Source: Rachycentron canadum
Lineage: Eukaryota; Chordata; Actinopteri; Carangiformes; Rachycentridae
Reading direction: 5' to 3'
Length of the DNA stretch: 64,000 bases
Assembly: GCA_038496675.1 (NCBI GenBank)
Contig: CM076656.1
Coordinates: forward strand, 20,574,897 to 20,638,896
The translations under genes were made by a program, and so were the position numbers. A model generated the notes under the pieces. It had not been told where the DNA came from. It worked only from the letters and a program-made list of their open reading frames with translations, and did no database searches. This document shows positions 1 through 12,262 of the stretch, one piece after another (position 1 is the first letter of the stretch; the number at the start of each line of letters is the position of its first letter).

Positions 1-195
1 AGCTCCCCTGCCCCCTCAACAACACCTGGTGAGCATGCAGCAAATCAGCCCAGTCCAGATCCAGCGTTTTAGTTGCCGCCATCAATTGACCACGCCCAAC
101 ACAGCGCTGGATGGGATGTTAGCCTCGAGCCACTGGCCCTGATGAAAATCAAAGCCGAGCCTTCAAACCTGTCAGACGACGGCACTGAGCCCTGA
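1..195 (+). CDS. Possible 3' coding end of an unrecognised upstream gene
   Basis: Partial at the left edge; I do not recognise the protein. Positions 73-192 are open in frame 1 and end at TGA 193-195, with a C-terminal peptide containing LMKIKAEPSNLSDDGTEP. The IKAE within it fits the sumoylation consensus psi-K-x-E that is common in transcription regulators. Upstream, frame 1 is closed by TAG at 70-72, but frame 2 is open. A GT at 29-30 (CCTG then GTGAGC) and an AG at 71-72 would join frame 2 to this frame by removing only 44 nt. The alternatives are a frameshift, a normal acceptor at 72 with the real upstream exon outside the window, or chance. An AATAAA at 1074-1079 would suit a 3'UTR of about 0.9 kb. 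Confidence is low because no homologue is identified. Confidence 0.35.
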
Positions 196-1073
196 AGTAT
201 ATGCAAAGCAGAGCAGCTTGAATGCGATGACTGTCCCTTACTTTGCTAAAATATGAATGTTTCATAGGCAGATTTACCATTTTTTGCGTAATAGGTAGGT
301 CCAGCCGTCCCGAGCCGTCGTGTGACTACTCTTACATACTGATGCAGTTGATCTTATTCTGCTCAGCCTTCATGTTTATTCCAGCATTCTGCCTTCGACA
401 AGGCTGCAAACACGTCTCTCACTGTCTCACGCTTATGTCTGTCTCTCCGACTCCCTCTCTCCTCCTGTCTTTCTCTGCTGTCAAAGGCCAGACTGAGACT
501 GGAGTTCATTGTGAGGTAATCCCAGTGAAATGCCTGCTATGCCTGTGTAATTGATGTCACCCAGCCGTCCCCATTACCAGTGATTGGGAATGTGTGCAAT
601 GCTGCTTCCTCCCCACTCTCCAGTTAACTCACAGCCACCAAAGGACAAGCGCTTCATCTTGAAGATATTCATACCTAGAGGAAAATAGAAGCTTGTTAGC
701 CAGCATGATAAATTTTCTCTTATCCGGCAACTCCGCTGATCATGGGTGAAACCATAAAATTATATTTCTGTTACTTTGAATTTCTGTGGATAAATGTTCC
801 ATGCAGACCTTGACGAGATTACCCCAAGAATTGTTAGAAAGTTGTTTTTTCATTGTGTCAGCTGTGTGAGATTGTCTCCAGGGCATTGTTCATCCAGGTG
901 GTACCACTGACAAGATTTGTGTAAGCATTTAATTAAACTGAATGTGGAGGACACGAAGTGCATCATTATAAATGTCAGTAAGTTTCTAACTACTTCCAAC
1001 CGTTTGGAGCATGATTTATTTTGATGGTGTAACCAATATTTTGTCCGATTTCTACTCAGCTGCAATTTAATGC

Positions 1074-1079
1074 AATAAA
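1074..1079 (+). terminator. Candidate polyadenylation signal (AATAAA)
   Basis: A canonical AATAAA lies about 880 nt after the putative stop codon at 193-195. It is a plausible cleavage signal for the partial plus-strand gene at the left edge. AATAAA also occurs by chance in AT-rich DNA, so transcript evidence is needed. Confidence 0.3.
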
Positions 1080-2642
1080 GTTTAAATGTGCCTGAGAAAG
1101 AATTCTAGCATTGTTTATTATTGAGTGTCACAAGATAACATAGGGATAACATCTATACCTATAGCAAACGTGTTGCAGCAGGAAACACCAATGGTGGAGA
1201 CAAAAACAAAACAAAAAAAGAAGTGAAATCATCACTGTGGTGCTGTGAAACAAAGTAAAGATGGGTTTAATTACACATAATTACCATAATGTTGTGTTTC
1301 TGGGGGTTGCTGTGTCCTAACTAGTCAGGTTTAAAACCACTATTGAAGAGACAGAGGTCACGGGGGCAGTTTATTATTCAAGTATCTTTTAGAGCCAGTG
1401 TTTTCAGTTTTGTTTGTTCATGAATAAAAGATTCACTATTTCCCAATCTGATTTTTATTCCTTGCAGCGTGAAGACATTCCAGTTAAAATGCTGTATCTC
1501 CAAATCTGAAGAGTGCTCCACCCATTTGGCATTGTAGTCTACACTAGCTGGCAAATGTCAAAATTGACATCGCAGCTAATTCTTCTTTCATACCCCCAGC
1601 ATTACCCACAATCCTTCAAATTCAGACTTCCTCAGACCCAACCAGCACTGACTCAAATGATATAATTTGAGTCAATTTATTAGATTTCACGCAGCTTCCT
1701 CAGGACCCACAAAACAGCTTTATACTAAGTTTTTATACTCAAGCTGTGTGAAGACTTTGTTGTATTGAATTGGTGAATTACCTCTTTAATCATAACATTT
1801 TTTTATGGGTAAAGAATATTATCCTTACTTTAAGAAACTGAAGAAACCAAAATAAAAAGAAGAAAAAATTTCATTTCAAAAGTTGAACTGAGACTCACCT
1901 CGGTGCTGCTTATTTTCAGTGTTGTGTCAAATGATTTCCAGCAAATTGCAAAAGGTCAAAGACCAGCTTTCTATTTGAGCTACACTTGCGATACTTGTTG
2001 CAGGCTGCCTGCTTCAAACTGTGAAATCAAAAACGTAACAGTCAGTCCAGTTCTCTTTTCAGTCACTGTACCCATGTCAATGCCCCTTTCATCTTCAGGC
2101 CTCAAAGGCTGACCAGATTTCATGATGCGGCTGCTTTATTGAGCCTGATCTGCTTTTTTGCCCCCTCTGCCATTCAATCAGCATTCGTGTGGTTCTGGCC
2201 CGTGGCTGTGAGCTTGCGTGCGTAATTTGGTTTAGAGCTGAGCAGGAACATCTGTTCTACAAAGCCTCGGCTCCTTCCGTTCCTCAGGCCTCATGGAAAA
2301 AAACCAAGGCCGGCGGTGAGGCCGCTGCTACAGCACAGGTCCTCCAAACCTGCAAGTCACGACCTCGAGTCCAAACCCTCAGAGAAATAATCTGAACAGT
2401 GACAGGAGAAGAGTGACAGCTCTTTGAAATGCAGTGTTCATATGTGTGATGTGGCAGTGATTAAGAATATGCTTTATTGAATTCATATGTACAGTAGGAG
2501 GGTTAAAACTGGTACAAAATGTTTTATTCAGTCCACTTATGGATTTATAATGTGAATACAGACTATGTACAGTTATAATATATAACAATATAAACATTGT
2601 TAGTGTTTTCTGTTAGTGTTCTGGTTTTCACTCATATCAGCA

Positions 2643-2846
2643 GCCAGTTAGCATAGATTAGCTTAGCATTAAGACTGGAAACAGGGTAAAACAACTCATT
2701 TGACTCTTTCCAGTGGAACTGAAATATAAACATGTGAGCCCTGTCACTGTCAGCGTACTGGTATTAGCATTTAGCTCAGAGCATTGCAGGATCTGAGTGC
2801 AGCCTCGTGGAGCTCCTAGCATACCTATCGAGTCTTAGCCTTGTCC
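2643..2846. repeat. Degraded dispersed fish repeat (family not named)
   Basis: The text around TTAGCTTAGCATTAAGACTG and, further on, around TTAGCATTTAGCTCAGAGCA resembles two segments that recur in many percomorph fish genomes. From memory, those contain TTAGCATAAAGACTGGAAACAG and TTAGCATTTAGCTCAAAGCA. Both sit in the same 200-bp interval, so this is probably one diverged insertion. I cannot assign class or orientation without a repeat library. Confidence 0.6.
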
Positions 2847-5800
2847 CCTGCAGGTCCCATCTCCAAGAAAACCTTGCGTCCTCACTTTGGAAACTTTTGG
2901 AAGCCAAAGCCAAATCATCACCCTTGGAACATCTTCCACAACACAATTAGTTAAGTGGTCATGGTGCTCAGCCAAAGCACAGCAAGAATGGGCGAGGGGA
3001 TTAAGAAAAGAAGGAAAACACGCTCACATACATTCCCAAGGTTGAGAGCTAAGTCACTGCAGATGGCTGACATCCAGCCCTCAAGATAAAAGTTGTGTTG
3101 TCTTTGATAATTGTGTTCTATACTCACAATGAAAGAGGAATAAATAGCACTTCGGTGTGCTTGTGGCAATTTTTGCTCTTGTTGGAAAATGTAAGACCAT
3201 TTATTTAAAAAAAAAAAAAGTACAATAACAGAATTTGTGTTGACAATGTCTTACTCCATCACCGCTGGCCTGTTCTCCTTTGTTTCCGCTGTCTCACTAT
3301 CTAGAATCTGATAAAGAGGAAACAGCTGGGCCCAGAGATGGTGTAGATTTCCTGAACTCTGCCTCTTCTACATCTACCCAAACTGGCATCAGAATAAATG
3401 CAGAAAGGCCTCTTCTGTGTACCTCTGAGGTCTATTCTTCTGTTGCGATACAGAAATGCAGAATGAACAGCATTGTTCTTTTGTCTCATCCTTCATTTTT
3501 CCACTTCAGCTCATCTCCTCCTGCTGTCTTCAGTTTAAAAAACCCACTGCATGTTCGTGGTAAAACAGTCTGGTTCAATATGTGTTTATGCAGAACTATA
3601 GAGACATGCATAACTGCAGCAGAGAGAACATAAATCCTAAATAAGATCCAACTGCGCTGCTGGCTTGTTCAGAAAGGATTCCTCTGCCAGGTGCAGTCGA
3701 CAGAAACCAACACGTGAGGAAGACAGGGTCTTAACGGCACAAACCTTTGATTTGTTCATGTGGACATGCAGCGAGTACGCCCTTCCTGTTCTTTTGTTCT
3801 CCTTGTTGGCGAGAGCATGATGTCAGCTGCCCAAAGGAAAATGGCAAACACATTGATTGATTGGGTAAAACTGTAACCACAACACTGAATATTTGCACAG
3901 CTATTATTGATGTATGAATGTGGACTGGGATGCTGTAAGGGAGCCAAATAAATGCAATATTTTCTCGGGGAGTTCTTCCCAGAGAGGGCTAAACAGTCGA
4001 CAGGGCTAAACAGAGACTCCTGATCTTGCCAGTTCATGAAATCATCGTCTGTGTGAACGAGAAAGACCAGATAATCACCGCCTGCCCCAACGGACACCTT
4101 GCAGTTGCTGTCTGGGTTATATCAGCTCTGTTGTGGGAGCAGTTATTGCACATCAGTGAATGTGCACAGATGCACTAACTCACACACACTTGACTACATA
4201 CAGCATATGCATGTAGGCTGACATTCTTTCAGGTACACGCGTATGAGCAAACAAGTACTGCAAGATAACATTGATCTTATCCTGTCTAGTCATTTCTGGT
4301 AAGACTTGAGGACATTGGTGTAAACTGTACTTTTTGTAGCATACACCCAGAGATCGTTCATCTGTTCTGAACTTTGAAGAATGTTTTGTTTGGCTTCATA
4401 AATTATAAAAGAAAACAAATTCTTCCTCTGCAAGCTAATCATATTACTGAGAAGTTTTATATTCATAAATGTAAGGTGTTAAAAACGAATCCCTCTTTTT
4501 GTAGTTTTAAAAAGTAAGCAGATATATTTATATTTATTCTTATTCTTACATATTTACCCAGTTTACCTTGTGCAAGAGAAAAGTTGTGAAACTGTCAACC
4601 TATGCTCAAAACTGAATATATTAATTTAATTTATAAAATATATATGTATAATATTTTAGTTTTTCACTGTACCAATTTCAGTTGTATTTGATTATGTCAA
4701 ATGATGTATATATACCCTGGTGCTGGATATATGTTTGTATATCTGCGCTGTTTTGTTGCCCCTTTTGTACTATTTTTGTGTCTTTAATCTCATAATTAAA
4801 ACTAGTAATTTAAAAAAAATGCTACAGCTTGTCCGCATGCAATTATTCACACACATGCATGTGTGACACATACATGTTTTTCCTGTCATGTGTAAAAAAT
4901 TATGGAAGGTACAGCTGCTGTGTGTAAATTACCATGATTATGATAAATATAACATGTCCACTATGCAAGAAAAATGCTCTTTCATTCCATTAAATTCAAG
5001 TCATTATTTTTCAGCTGTCTATTCACTTCGCTGTGGCAGATCATGCAATCTCTCCAACTACTTACATGTTTTTTTCCTCCTCTTTCCTGAACAATAAGCC
5101 ACAGACTCTCTCTTTTGCAGTTTTCTACTTTCATGTGATCTGCATGTGTATGTGACAACATGTCAGCACAACAGGAATGATAATCTTTCCCCCGCTGAAT
5201 TCAGTGTCACTCACCTGAGTCAATACATTCCTGTAATTTCAGTTTACTACATTGTAGGACTGTTTTGTTTTTTTTTGTTTTTTTATCCCACTGCATGCAT
5301 TTCTTATCATTTCTGTCAGTGTTTTGAGCTGTGTCTTTCATTGCTCCTGTTCTGTTTTCTATGGTGACACTCATGGTTAGGTTAGCTTGTATACACTAGT
5401 CGCTGAGGTTCGGAAAGGTTTTTTCGTGACAGACTCAAGTGGGTTTGTGATCATTCTTTCCATAATAACTTCAGACCCATAGACACAATACTGGAAACAT
5501 TTGTGTCTAACTTTTTTACCCTTCTGTCTTTTTTGCATCTTCTACATTTTGCATCCTGTAGTCTTTGTTTTTGCCAGGATGAAAGTATGGCTAAGAGTGG
5601 ACTATATTAAATCCCAAAAAACTATACATAGACATAGCCTATATGATGATATGTTTGGAGAAATTTTCAACCAATTCCTTTATTATGACTTTCTCTTGAA
5701 TGACCTTTGTTGCACATAAATCACTTTTTTTTTTTTTTTTTTTTTTAGAGTTGAGCTAAATTCCACACCATGAAATACTGAGGAGACACTGTGAAGGTGA

Positions 5801-7401
5801 AGGGGTAAAAGATAAAAGAGGCATCTCTTTGACATGCACTCTTACTCCAGAGGGTTGCATATGAGTACTGGGATCAGAAGTTGTGCATTTAGCCCCAATA
5901 GGCTTTTATTTAATTTATTTACTACATATGGCTGATCTGCAGAGAAGTGGATTAGGCTAAATGAGTGGTTTAGTTTCTATATATTTATATAATAGATAAT
6001 TTTATCTCAATAAAATTGGGTTACATTGTAACTGGGCTTAAAACATGTTGGCCTCCGCCCTCAAAGAGTAAGTAACAAACTTTTTAGTAGCATATTTTCA
6101 CATGTTATACCCATAGCTGATGGAAATGATAACCAAAAATACAAAATTAGATTAGATCTGGGTTATTTTTATTTAAAAAATGTCCTTGTCCTTAAACAAA
6201 TAAAAAATGCTTGGAACTGAATATGCTTTTTTTTTAACTGGCTTAGGACAAAAATCTCACTTATCACATTTATTTTAACATTTTTTCCTGGTGTTATGTT
6301 GCATTGAGTTCTTGTGCAGCACATGTGCCATCGAGTTGTCGCAGTGCTGATGGCAACGTATCACACTCTCCCCCTGTGCAGCTACTCTGCGCCTCACCCG
6401 CTGCCTTCCTTTCTCCTCAGACAGTACATCATTAGCTGTCTGCTGAACACCTGGAGGCAAAGCCAGCGAGGTAATTATTGAGGGCATAGCCACGTCTGCA
6501 CGCAACCATCATTAACCCATCGTACCTCATTTAGAGCAGAGAAAAGACCTTGTTGTTGTAAGGCGAGAAGGAGAAGGAGCCATGTGGATTGGTGATCAGC
6601 CCCTGACATGTCAAATATGATACAACAAATATCTCTGAGCCCAGAGCTAATAAAGCCTGGAATTTGCTGTTGCTTTTTCATCAGGCACCGGACCTGGAGA
6701 TGTGCCAGGACCAAGGATGAGGGAGGCTTATCCCCTACTCTTAACCGTAAAGATGCAGGAATTCATGAGAGGGGAACTCACACAAACACACACACACAAC
6801 CAGCAATGACTTGTTTGCTTCCCTTGCCACAAAAAACAGGAAAAGATTTTGAGGTGAGCCAGCTTTAGAAATCTTTACTTCGAAGAAATCATATAAACAA
6901 CAGACCGACCTTAGAGTGTGTGAGTTTATGTGCATGTTTGTCTTTGATTGTGTGCACGTGCATTTTAAATATGTACTCTAAGTTGGTTTATAGGTTATGC
7001 ATGTGCATTTCCAACTGAAATCTGTGTTTATATATTCTAACTTTGAAGTGGCTGTACTGTCATATGCAATACATATGTGTGTCTGTGTCTGTGTACTTTT
7101 CTGCTGCTGTTGCAGAGTGCAATCACCTCAGATGCTGCGTGGGCGGCCGTAAAAACTCAAAGGGAGAATTCTTTGTTCCTCACCTCAACGCCTCATTTCA
7201 CTCTTTGTCATCACTGACTAGCCTGAGCAGCTCACACACGTCATGAACAGGAATGCCTACGTGACAAGTGAAAGGGAGTGAAAGGGTCGTTATTGATGAG
7301 CAAGTCAGTTGATTTTAACATTAAGGTGACTCGCTTTGTTTGGGACCAAGTTTAATTGCTTCATAATAACTGTTGAACAAATTAGTTTTATGATTCCTCA
7401 T

Positions 7402-7412
7402 CCCCCCCCCCC

Positions 7413-7449
<37 letters not shown>
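7402..7449. repeat. C-run plus CA microsatellite
   Basis: A run of 12 C, then CCCA units, then about 15 CA dinucleotides. A glycine/valine/cysteine-rich minus-strand frame across it is a repeat artefact. Confidence 0.9.
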
Positions 7450-7451
<2 letters not shown>

Positions 7452-9604
7452 TTTCCTCTCCTTCCCTCTCTCATAGGACCCTGAGGGGGTTCACCCTTGC
7501 CCGGGTGCCAGGACAGATTCCTCATGAAGCCTCCCCTCACCGCAACCAAAAGACCAAGAACCAAAGAACATCCTCCATAGACGTTTTCCAATAAATCATT
7601 CAAACGTTCCTTGTTGTGGTCCATGTTCCACCTTTCATATTACCTTCTGTTGCACTTTCTTTCATCGACTCAAGGGTCATTTCTTTGTTCATCATCTTTT
7701 CTGAAAAACTGCAGCATGATATGGGGTTTGTCACTAAGGCTCACGGGATATGTTGGTCTATTCTATTTTGTTTTTTTCTTATCTCTGCTAAAATGAAAGG
7801 TATTTAAAATTACAGTACCCTAGCTGGTACAGGAGTGAATGAAGACTCATGAGACTGTGGACAGTATCATGTTTGAGCTTTTTTAAGATCCATCTATGAG
7901 CAAATACACTTCCAAGGGGGGCTAATGGATCTTGAAGCGGGGATGGGGCTTCAGTATTTTTGTTCTGCTGGGACACTTTAAGGTATTTAGAACAATGTTT
8001 GTCAAATTCTGAGTAAGGAAAAGGATTAAAGATATTTTCATCCAGCTTTTTCCATCTTTTATTGTCAGCATGGGTTTGTGAACATGACTCATTCACACAC
8101 ACAAACCTCATATTCTTATCCATATCTGTCAACTGAGATTTGTTATCATCATTCATAAAGCATCAATGATCTTTTTTTAAGTTTCCACTGGCAGATTATT
8201 ATTTTAATGTCTTTTAAATGGGTTTAAGTTCCACCCATGTAGGAAATGTAGGATTTTTATGGTTTGCTTAAGTAAACAAGCAAACAGGCTGATGGGACAA
8301 AATAGGCCCTTCATGGTTAAAGGACCTAAAACCTTCTTTCTCAATTAGCTTTTCACGGTGAGTGACCTGAGCGGCTTGAGCTGCACACTATTTTTGTGTT
8401 ACTTTATTTTTTTCACATTTTACATGAGTAATTTCAGTTTTTTGTGTTTTTGCCCATGCTTTTTTTTGCTGGTTACAGGTAGGTGTGGTTTAGTTGGAAA
8501 AACTTACATACCTCTGAGCACCAATCAGCATTTAGCATCTTTTGAATGTGAACATGGTGATGGTTGGTGGGTTGTTTGCACATGTTGTCACTGTCCATCA
8601 AATCTGATCACTCCACCCCATAACAAATAAATGTGGATGCTTTTAATGTGTTGCTTATTTAGTCATGAATATTTAATGTTATGGAGAAATATAGTTTTTT
8701 GTGCTTAAAAATATAAATGATTATTCCTTTAAACTGAGCCACCGCCTTAGTTTAAATATAGATACACAAACACCTTGTTATGAAAGTGGGAACTTTCACA
8801 TCTTGTGCCTTTAAACATTGTAAGTACTGAGTCCTTACAATTAGTTTTGCTGCACCTTATGACTATGCTCTATTGCAGTGACAGTATCTTGAACTACATA
8901 TTGAAACTAACACAGAGACACACACTTTGCATACTGTGCCTTTGCAGAGTGTCAGACCAATGGATTTGTCACAATCTTAGTTCAAAGAAAATCGAGTTGT
9001 TCAGCACAAGTACAGTACAGTACAGTAGCTTGTATAACTTATGGGTGCATACTATCTGCTAAACCTTATCTATCTAGCCTGCCAGACAGTCATAATGAAT
9101 TTATCAATTAGCCCGGGCTGTGTGTGCCCTTGGGGCTGCAGTCCCAGCCCTCACCTCCTCTGCACTGAACTTCAATCAGTCATCCTGTCAGAAAAACAGA
9201 GAGGGAGGAGCAGTCTGGAAAAGGCCTTCTACAAAGTCTCTCCAGTTCAACAAAGAAGACAAACATATATAAAACTTTGATAAAAAATATTTTCTCTCAG
9301 GTGCAGTTTCATGTTTTGAAGAATCTGCATCAAACTGATAAACAGATATGATATTAAAATACACAATATAACAATGGTTTGATACTTAAAGTTTAAATAT
9401 AATAAATCTAGAAAACTATTAAGCTATTGTGTCAAGGTTTCCTTGAACGTGAATTTTTGGGCTTGAGAAATCTAAATCCTTTTAAATCACCTGATCCATC
9501 TTTAGGAACCAGTCGAGGCTTTGGTGATGCATCTCCCTCCAGAGGAAATTTGAGGTACTATCTGAATGAAAACAATGTGCACTCATATATAAAGCAAAAT
9601 AAAC

Positions 9605-9700
9605 TTTATTAATATTTTAATCAACTGCAAAGAGTACAGCATCAGGCTCAATACAAAATGTTAAAATACAATGCAATACAAATATATACATTATTTTATT
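9605..9700 (-). terminator. Candidate s1pr4 polyadenylation signals
   Basis: TTTATT on the plus strand at 9695-9700 and 9605-9610 reads as AATAAA on the minus strand. They lie about 360 and 450 nt downstream of the s1pr4 stop codon, giving a 3'UTR of believable length. A long T-run at 9765-9789 lies between the stop and these signals. Which one is used is not determined by the sequence. Confidence 0.45.
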
Positions 9701-10060
9701 ACATATTTTCTCATTTTGCACATTATACATTAATTTTGTCTTGTAAATAATTTCTCTTAAATTGTTTTTTTTTTTTTTTTTTTTTTTTTAAATGTCTTAA
9801 AAATAAATGAGTACAGTGCAACAATGAATCAAAACAGTAAACTGACACCACAGTCTGGTAAGCAACACCCCCCACCCCTGCTATTTGTGACACCTCTGCA
9901 AGGATAACTTCATATTTTCATAAGATTCTTTGAGAGTGCTAATTCACAAGTGCAAATACCTGCAGGTAAAGCAATAAACATTCAAACCAAGTAAGAGGAA
10001 ACGGTTAGATGTGTATGAGTACACAGGTCTTGTTTGCTTGGGAGGGGAGCACATTGTGGT

Positions 10061-11305
10061 CTAACCACTTGAAACTGACAAGCAGCTGGTGGTGGAGCTC
10101 AATCTGTACTTCTTCGGTGCTCTGTGACTTTTACTTGGGGTTGATGGAGGAGAGGCTAAACTGAGATTTCTGCTCTTTATAAAACTGTTTCTCAGACTGT
10201 CCCGCCTGCTCTCAGAAGTGCTGCTGGTGTCCTTAGATGTGAATTTGTCTGGGTGACAGAGGCCGGCCTTTAGGCAGCAGCAGCACAGCAACTCAGCAAT
10301 AGCCTTCCTCATCTCACTGCTGCCCAGGGCATAGATAATGGGGTTCAGTCCAGAGTTGAGGACAGCCAGGGAGATGAAGTAGTCAGCGCTGAACAGCAGT
10401 CCACATTGACGGGAGACGCAGAAGAAATCCACCAGTAATAGCAGGAACAGTGGCCCCCAGCAGAGCAAAAAGACCCCAACAATAGTGATCACAGTTTTAA
10501 GCAGATCCAAGGATCGTTTGCGACTGCGATGGGGGCCGAGTTGTGCACTCTTGTGTACATGGCAGTAGATGGCACCATAGAGTACGCCAATAGCCAGGAG
10601 GATGAGGAAGAAGATGAGGAGAGAGAAAAAGATGTAGGTCTTAGAGTAAAGAGGGAGAAGGGTGGAGCATTTGTCTAGGCTGCACACACAGTTCCAGCCC
10701 AATAGGGGGAGGAAGCCAATCACTAGTGCAAAAGCCCAGCAGATTGCCACCAAGGCATAGATCCGATAGTAGGTCTTCCTGGCTGACTTCTGGGGCAGTG
10801 GCTTCATCATTGTGGTGTAACGCTCCACAGCAATCAGCAGCAAACTGAATATAGATGCTGCCAGGGCCACAAACAACATCCCTTCCCTAAAGAGCCACAG
10901 AGCAGGGGTGAGGCGGAATGTCTGGCTGCCAGACATACAGATGTTGACCAGGTAGGCAGCACCTGTGAGGAGGTCACTGAGTGTGATGTTGGCAATGCAG
11001 ACATAAACCCAGCGACGGCTGTGGCAGATGCGGGAGATGACAGCCACCAGCACCAGGAGATTCTCAAAAATGATGAAAACGCTGAAGAAGAGGAAGAATA
11101 CAATGGAGACACTGACATGGTTCTGGGTGTTTGAGATGGTCCTGTTCTGCAGGCGGCCAGTGTGGTTGTAATGTCGCAGAATCACTTGGCTGATCCCACT
11201 GATGGTAGTGGTGGAATTTGATAAGGTGGTGTTGCTGGGGTAACCAGGTGAGAAGTACAAATGGGGGCAGGAGGAGGAGGAGGTGAGTGAGGAGATGATA
11301 TTCAT
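10061..11305 (-). CDS. s1pr4: Sphingosine-1-phosphate receptor 4
   Basis: A 414-residue class A GPCR of the plasma membrane that binds sphingosine-1-phosphate and signals through heterotrimeric G proteins. In mammals S1PR4 is mainly a leukocyte receptor. Seven membrane segments are visible. Diagnostic residues are the REG lipid-headgroup motif at 140-142, ERY in place of DRY at 161-163, CWGP at 282-285, NPIIY at 321-325 and a CCCC palmitoylation cluster at 341-344. The tail is Ser/Thr-rich. Probable N-glycosylation sites are N25, N30, N47 and N54. Assignment to subtype 4 rests on stretches shared with human S1PR4, notably HYNHTGRL, NITLSDLLTGAAYL and CSTLLPLYSK. The whole CDS is in one exon, as is usual for this family. 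I chose ATG 11303-11305: the frame stays open further upstream, but a splice acceptor lies at 11463. Human S1PR4 is about 384 residues, so the N-terminus is longer here. Confidence 0.92.
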   Translation of the reverse strand: MNIISSLTSSSSCPHLYFSPGYPSNTTLSNSTTTISGISQVILRHYNHTGRLQNRTISNTQNHVSVSIVFFLFFSVFIIFENLLVLVAVISRICHSRRWVYVCIANITLSDLLTGAAYLVNICMSGSQTFRLTPALWLFREGMLFVALAASIFSLLLIAVERYTTMMKPLPQKSARKTYYRIYALVAICWAFALVIGFLPLLGWNCVCSLDKCSTLLPLYSKTYIFFSLLIFFLILLAIGVLYGAIYCHVHKSAQLGPHRSRKRSLDLLKTVITIVGVFLLCWGPLFLLLLVDFFCVSRQCGLLFSADYFISLAVLNSGLNPIIYALGSSEMRKAIAELLCCCCLKAGLCHPDKFTSKDTSSTSESRRDSLRNSFIKSRNLSLASPPSTPSKSHRAPKKYRLSSTTSCLSVSSG

Positions 11306-11462
11306 AGCAATGCCTGGGATGGTCAAAATCAAGGTTGTGGTTGGGAAAAGGCTAAACTGAGCTGGTATGAGCTGCGTGGGAATTAGTGTGACACTCCTGT
11401 GTTCAAACAGGCTATCATTGCACTCTAACCATTGGAGCTCTCTTCCAGCGGTCAACTCACAC
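11306..11462 (-). other. s1pr4: s1pr4 5'UTR part of exon 2
   Basis: Between the predicted acceptor (CTACTCAG then GTGTGAG, exon starting at 11462 on the minus strand) and the start codon there are 157 nt. They hold two short upstream reading frames, MVRVQ and MIACLNTGVSH, both out of frame with the receptor. The receptor frame also stays open across this interval, so an N-terminal extension depends on what the upstream exon supplies. Confidence 0.55.
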
Positions 11463-12086
11463 CTGAGTAGATAAAGGAAGAAGAAATAAGTACAATTGTA
11501 CTTGAAAATGTATAGGAAAATCAAACCAACAAAGGAAATTTTCCCTCTCACAACTGCACTGTGTGTATTCTCATTACAGTACTTTGATCAATTTAAAAGC
11601 CATCATTTAGATGCCTCCCTTGTGTGTAACAGCACTCCACCCATCTATGGTTAACACAGGATGACTGCGTAGCAACCAAGGGGCATTTAAATTTCTGCAT
11701 GACAAAAATACCCTTATGAAAACAGTACTTTAAAATGCATTTTTAAAAAAACAGAAAAAACAGAAAAAAGTTAAGTTTCTTCTTTTTTTCCTTAACCCAT
11801 CTTCAGTGAAATATGTCAAAACCAATTAATCAAAATGGACTTAAGAAACATAAAGCTTTTTTGAAAAGGTTTATACTTTTTAAAAATAAAAATCTTAAAA
11901 AAATACATTAAATTTTGCAGATTGAGCACTTAATGCCATACCACAAAAATCCAGGAGAAATTCAGATTTAAAATTTAAAATATTTTATATTTTATTCTAA
12001 TTCTATGCTCAGTTAATTAGAAAATCCATTCTAAGTAATTAACAGTGATGTGCAGTGAAGTGTGCTATGCAGTGGAGAGTACTTAC
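11463..12086 (-). other. s1pr4: Probable s1pr4 5'UTR intron
   Basis: On the minus strand, a GTAAGT donor at 12081-12086 follows CAGCCAGT, and the CTACTCAG acceptor ends at 11463. Introns in the 5'UTR are usual in the S1P receptor family. The donor choice is inferred from consensus match only. The exon upstream of it (ending at 12087) contains no ATG in frame with the receptor within the 70 nt I read. Confidence 0.45.
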
Positions 12087-12204
12087 ACTGGCTGCTGGTG
12101 GTGATGCTGAGCATATGGGGAGAGTTGTAGCTGATGTCAGATTTTGCTGCACATTTTGATGGGGAAGTAAGCGAGAGGTTACACCACACCCAAAAAACAT
12201 ACGC

Positions 12205-12262
12205 TCACACACACTAACACACAAACACACACACACAGACACACACACACACACATACACAC
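12205..12262. repeat. Imperfect CA microsatellite
   Basis: Interrupted CA dinucleotides. The small minus-strand cysteine/valine-rich frame over it is a repeat artefact. Confidence 0.9.

Larger units (their letters stand above)
1100..9600. other. Intergenic region, no supported gene
   Basis: No reading frame here is long, conserved-looking or flanked by convincing splice sites. The longest frames are about 120 codons, not recognisable, and consistent with chance. Contents seen: a degraded fish repeat near 2.65-2.85 kb, an AT-rich stretch at 4.5-4.8 kb ending in ATTAAA, a T-run at 5725-5748, a C-run plus CA microsatellite at 7402-7449, and a short CAGTA tandem near 9009. Part of the left end may be 3'UTR of the partial upstream gene. 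Confidence 0.6.

Noticed and set aside
11306..11551. The s1pr4 frame extends 82 codons further upstream to another ATG at 11551.
   Set aside because: The extension crosses a strong splice acceptor at 11463 and translates to a low-complexity intron-like peptide; the family start fits ATG 11303-11305.
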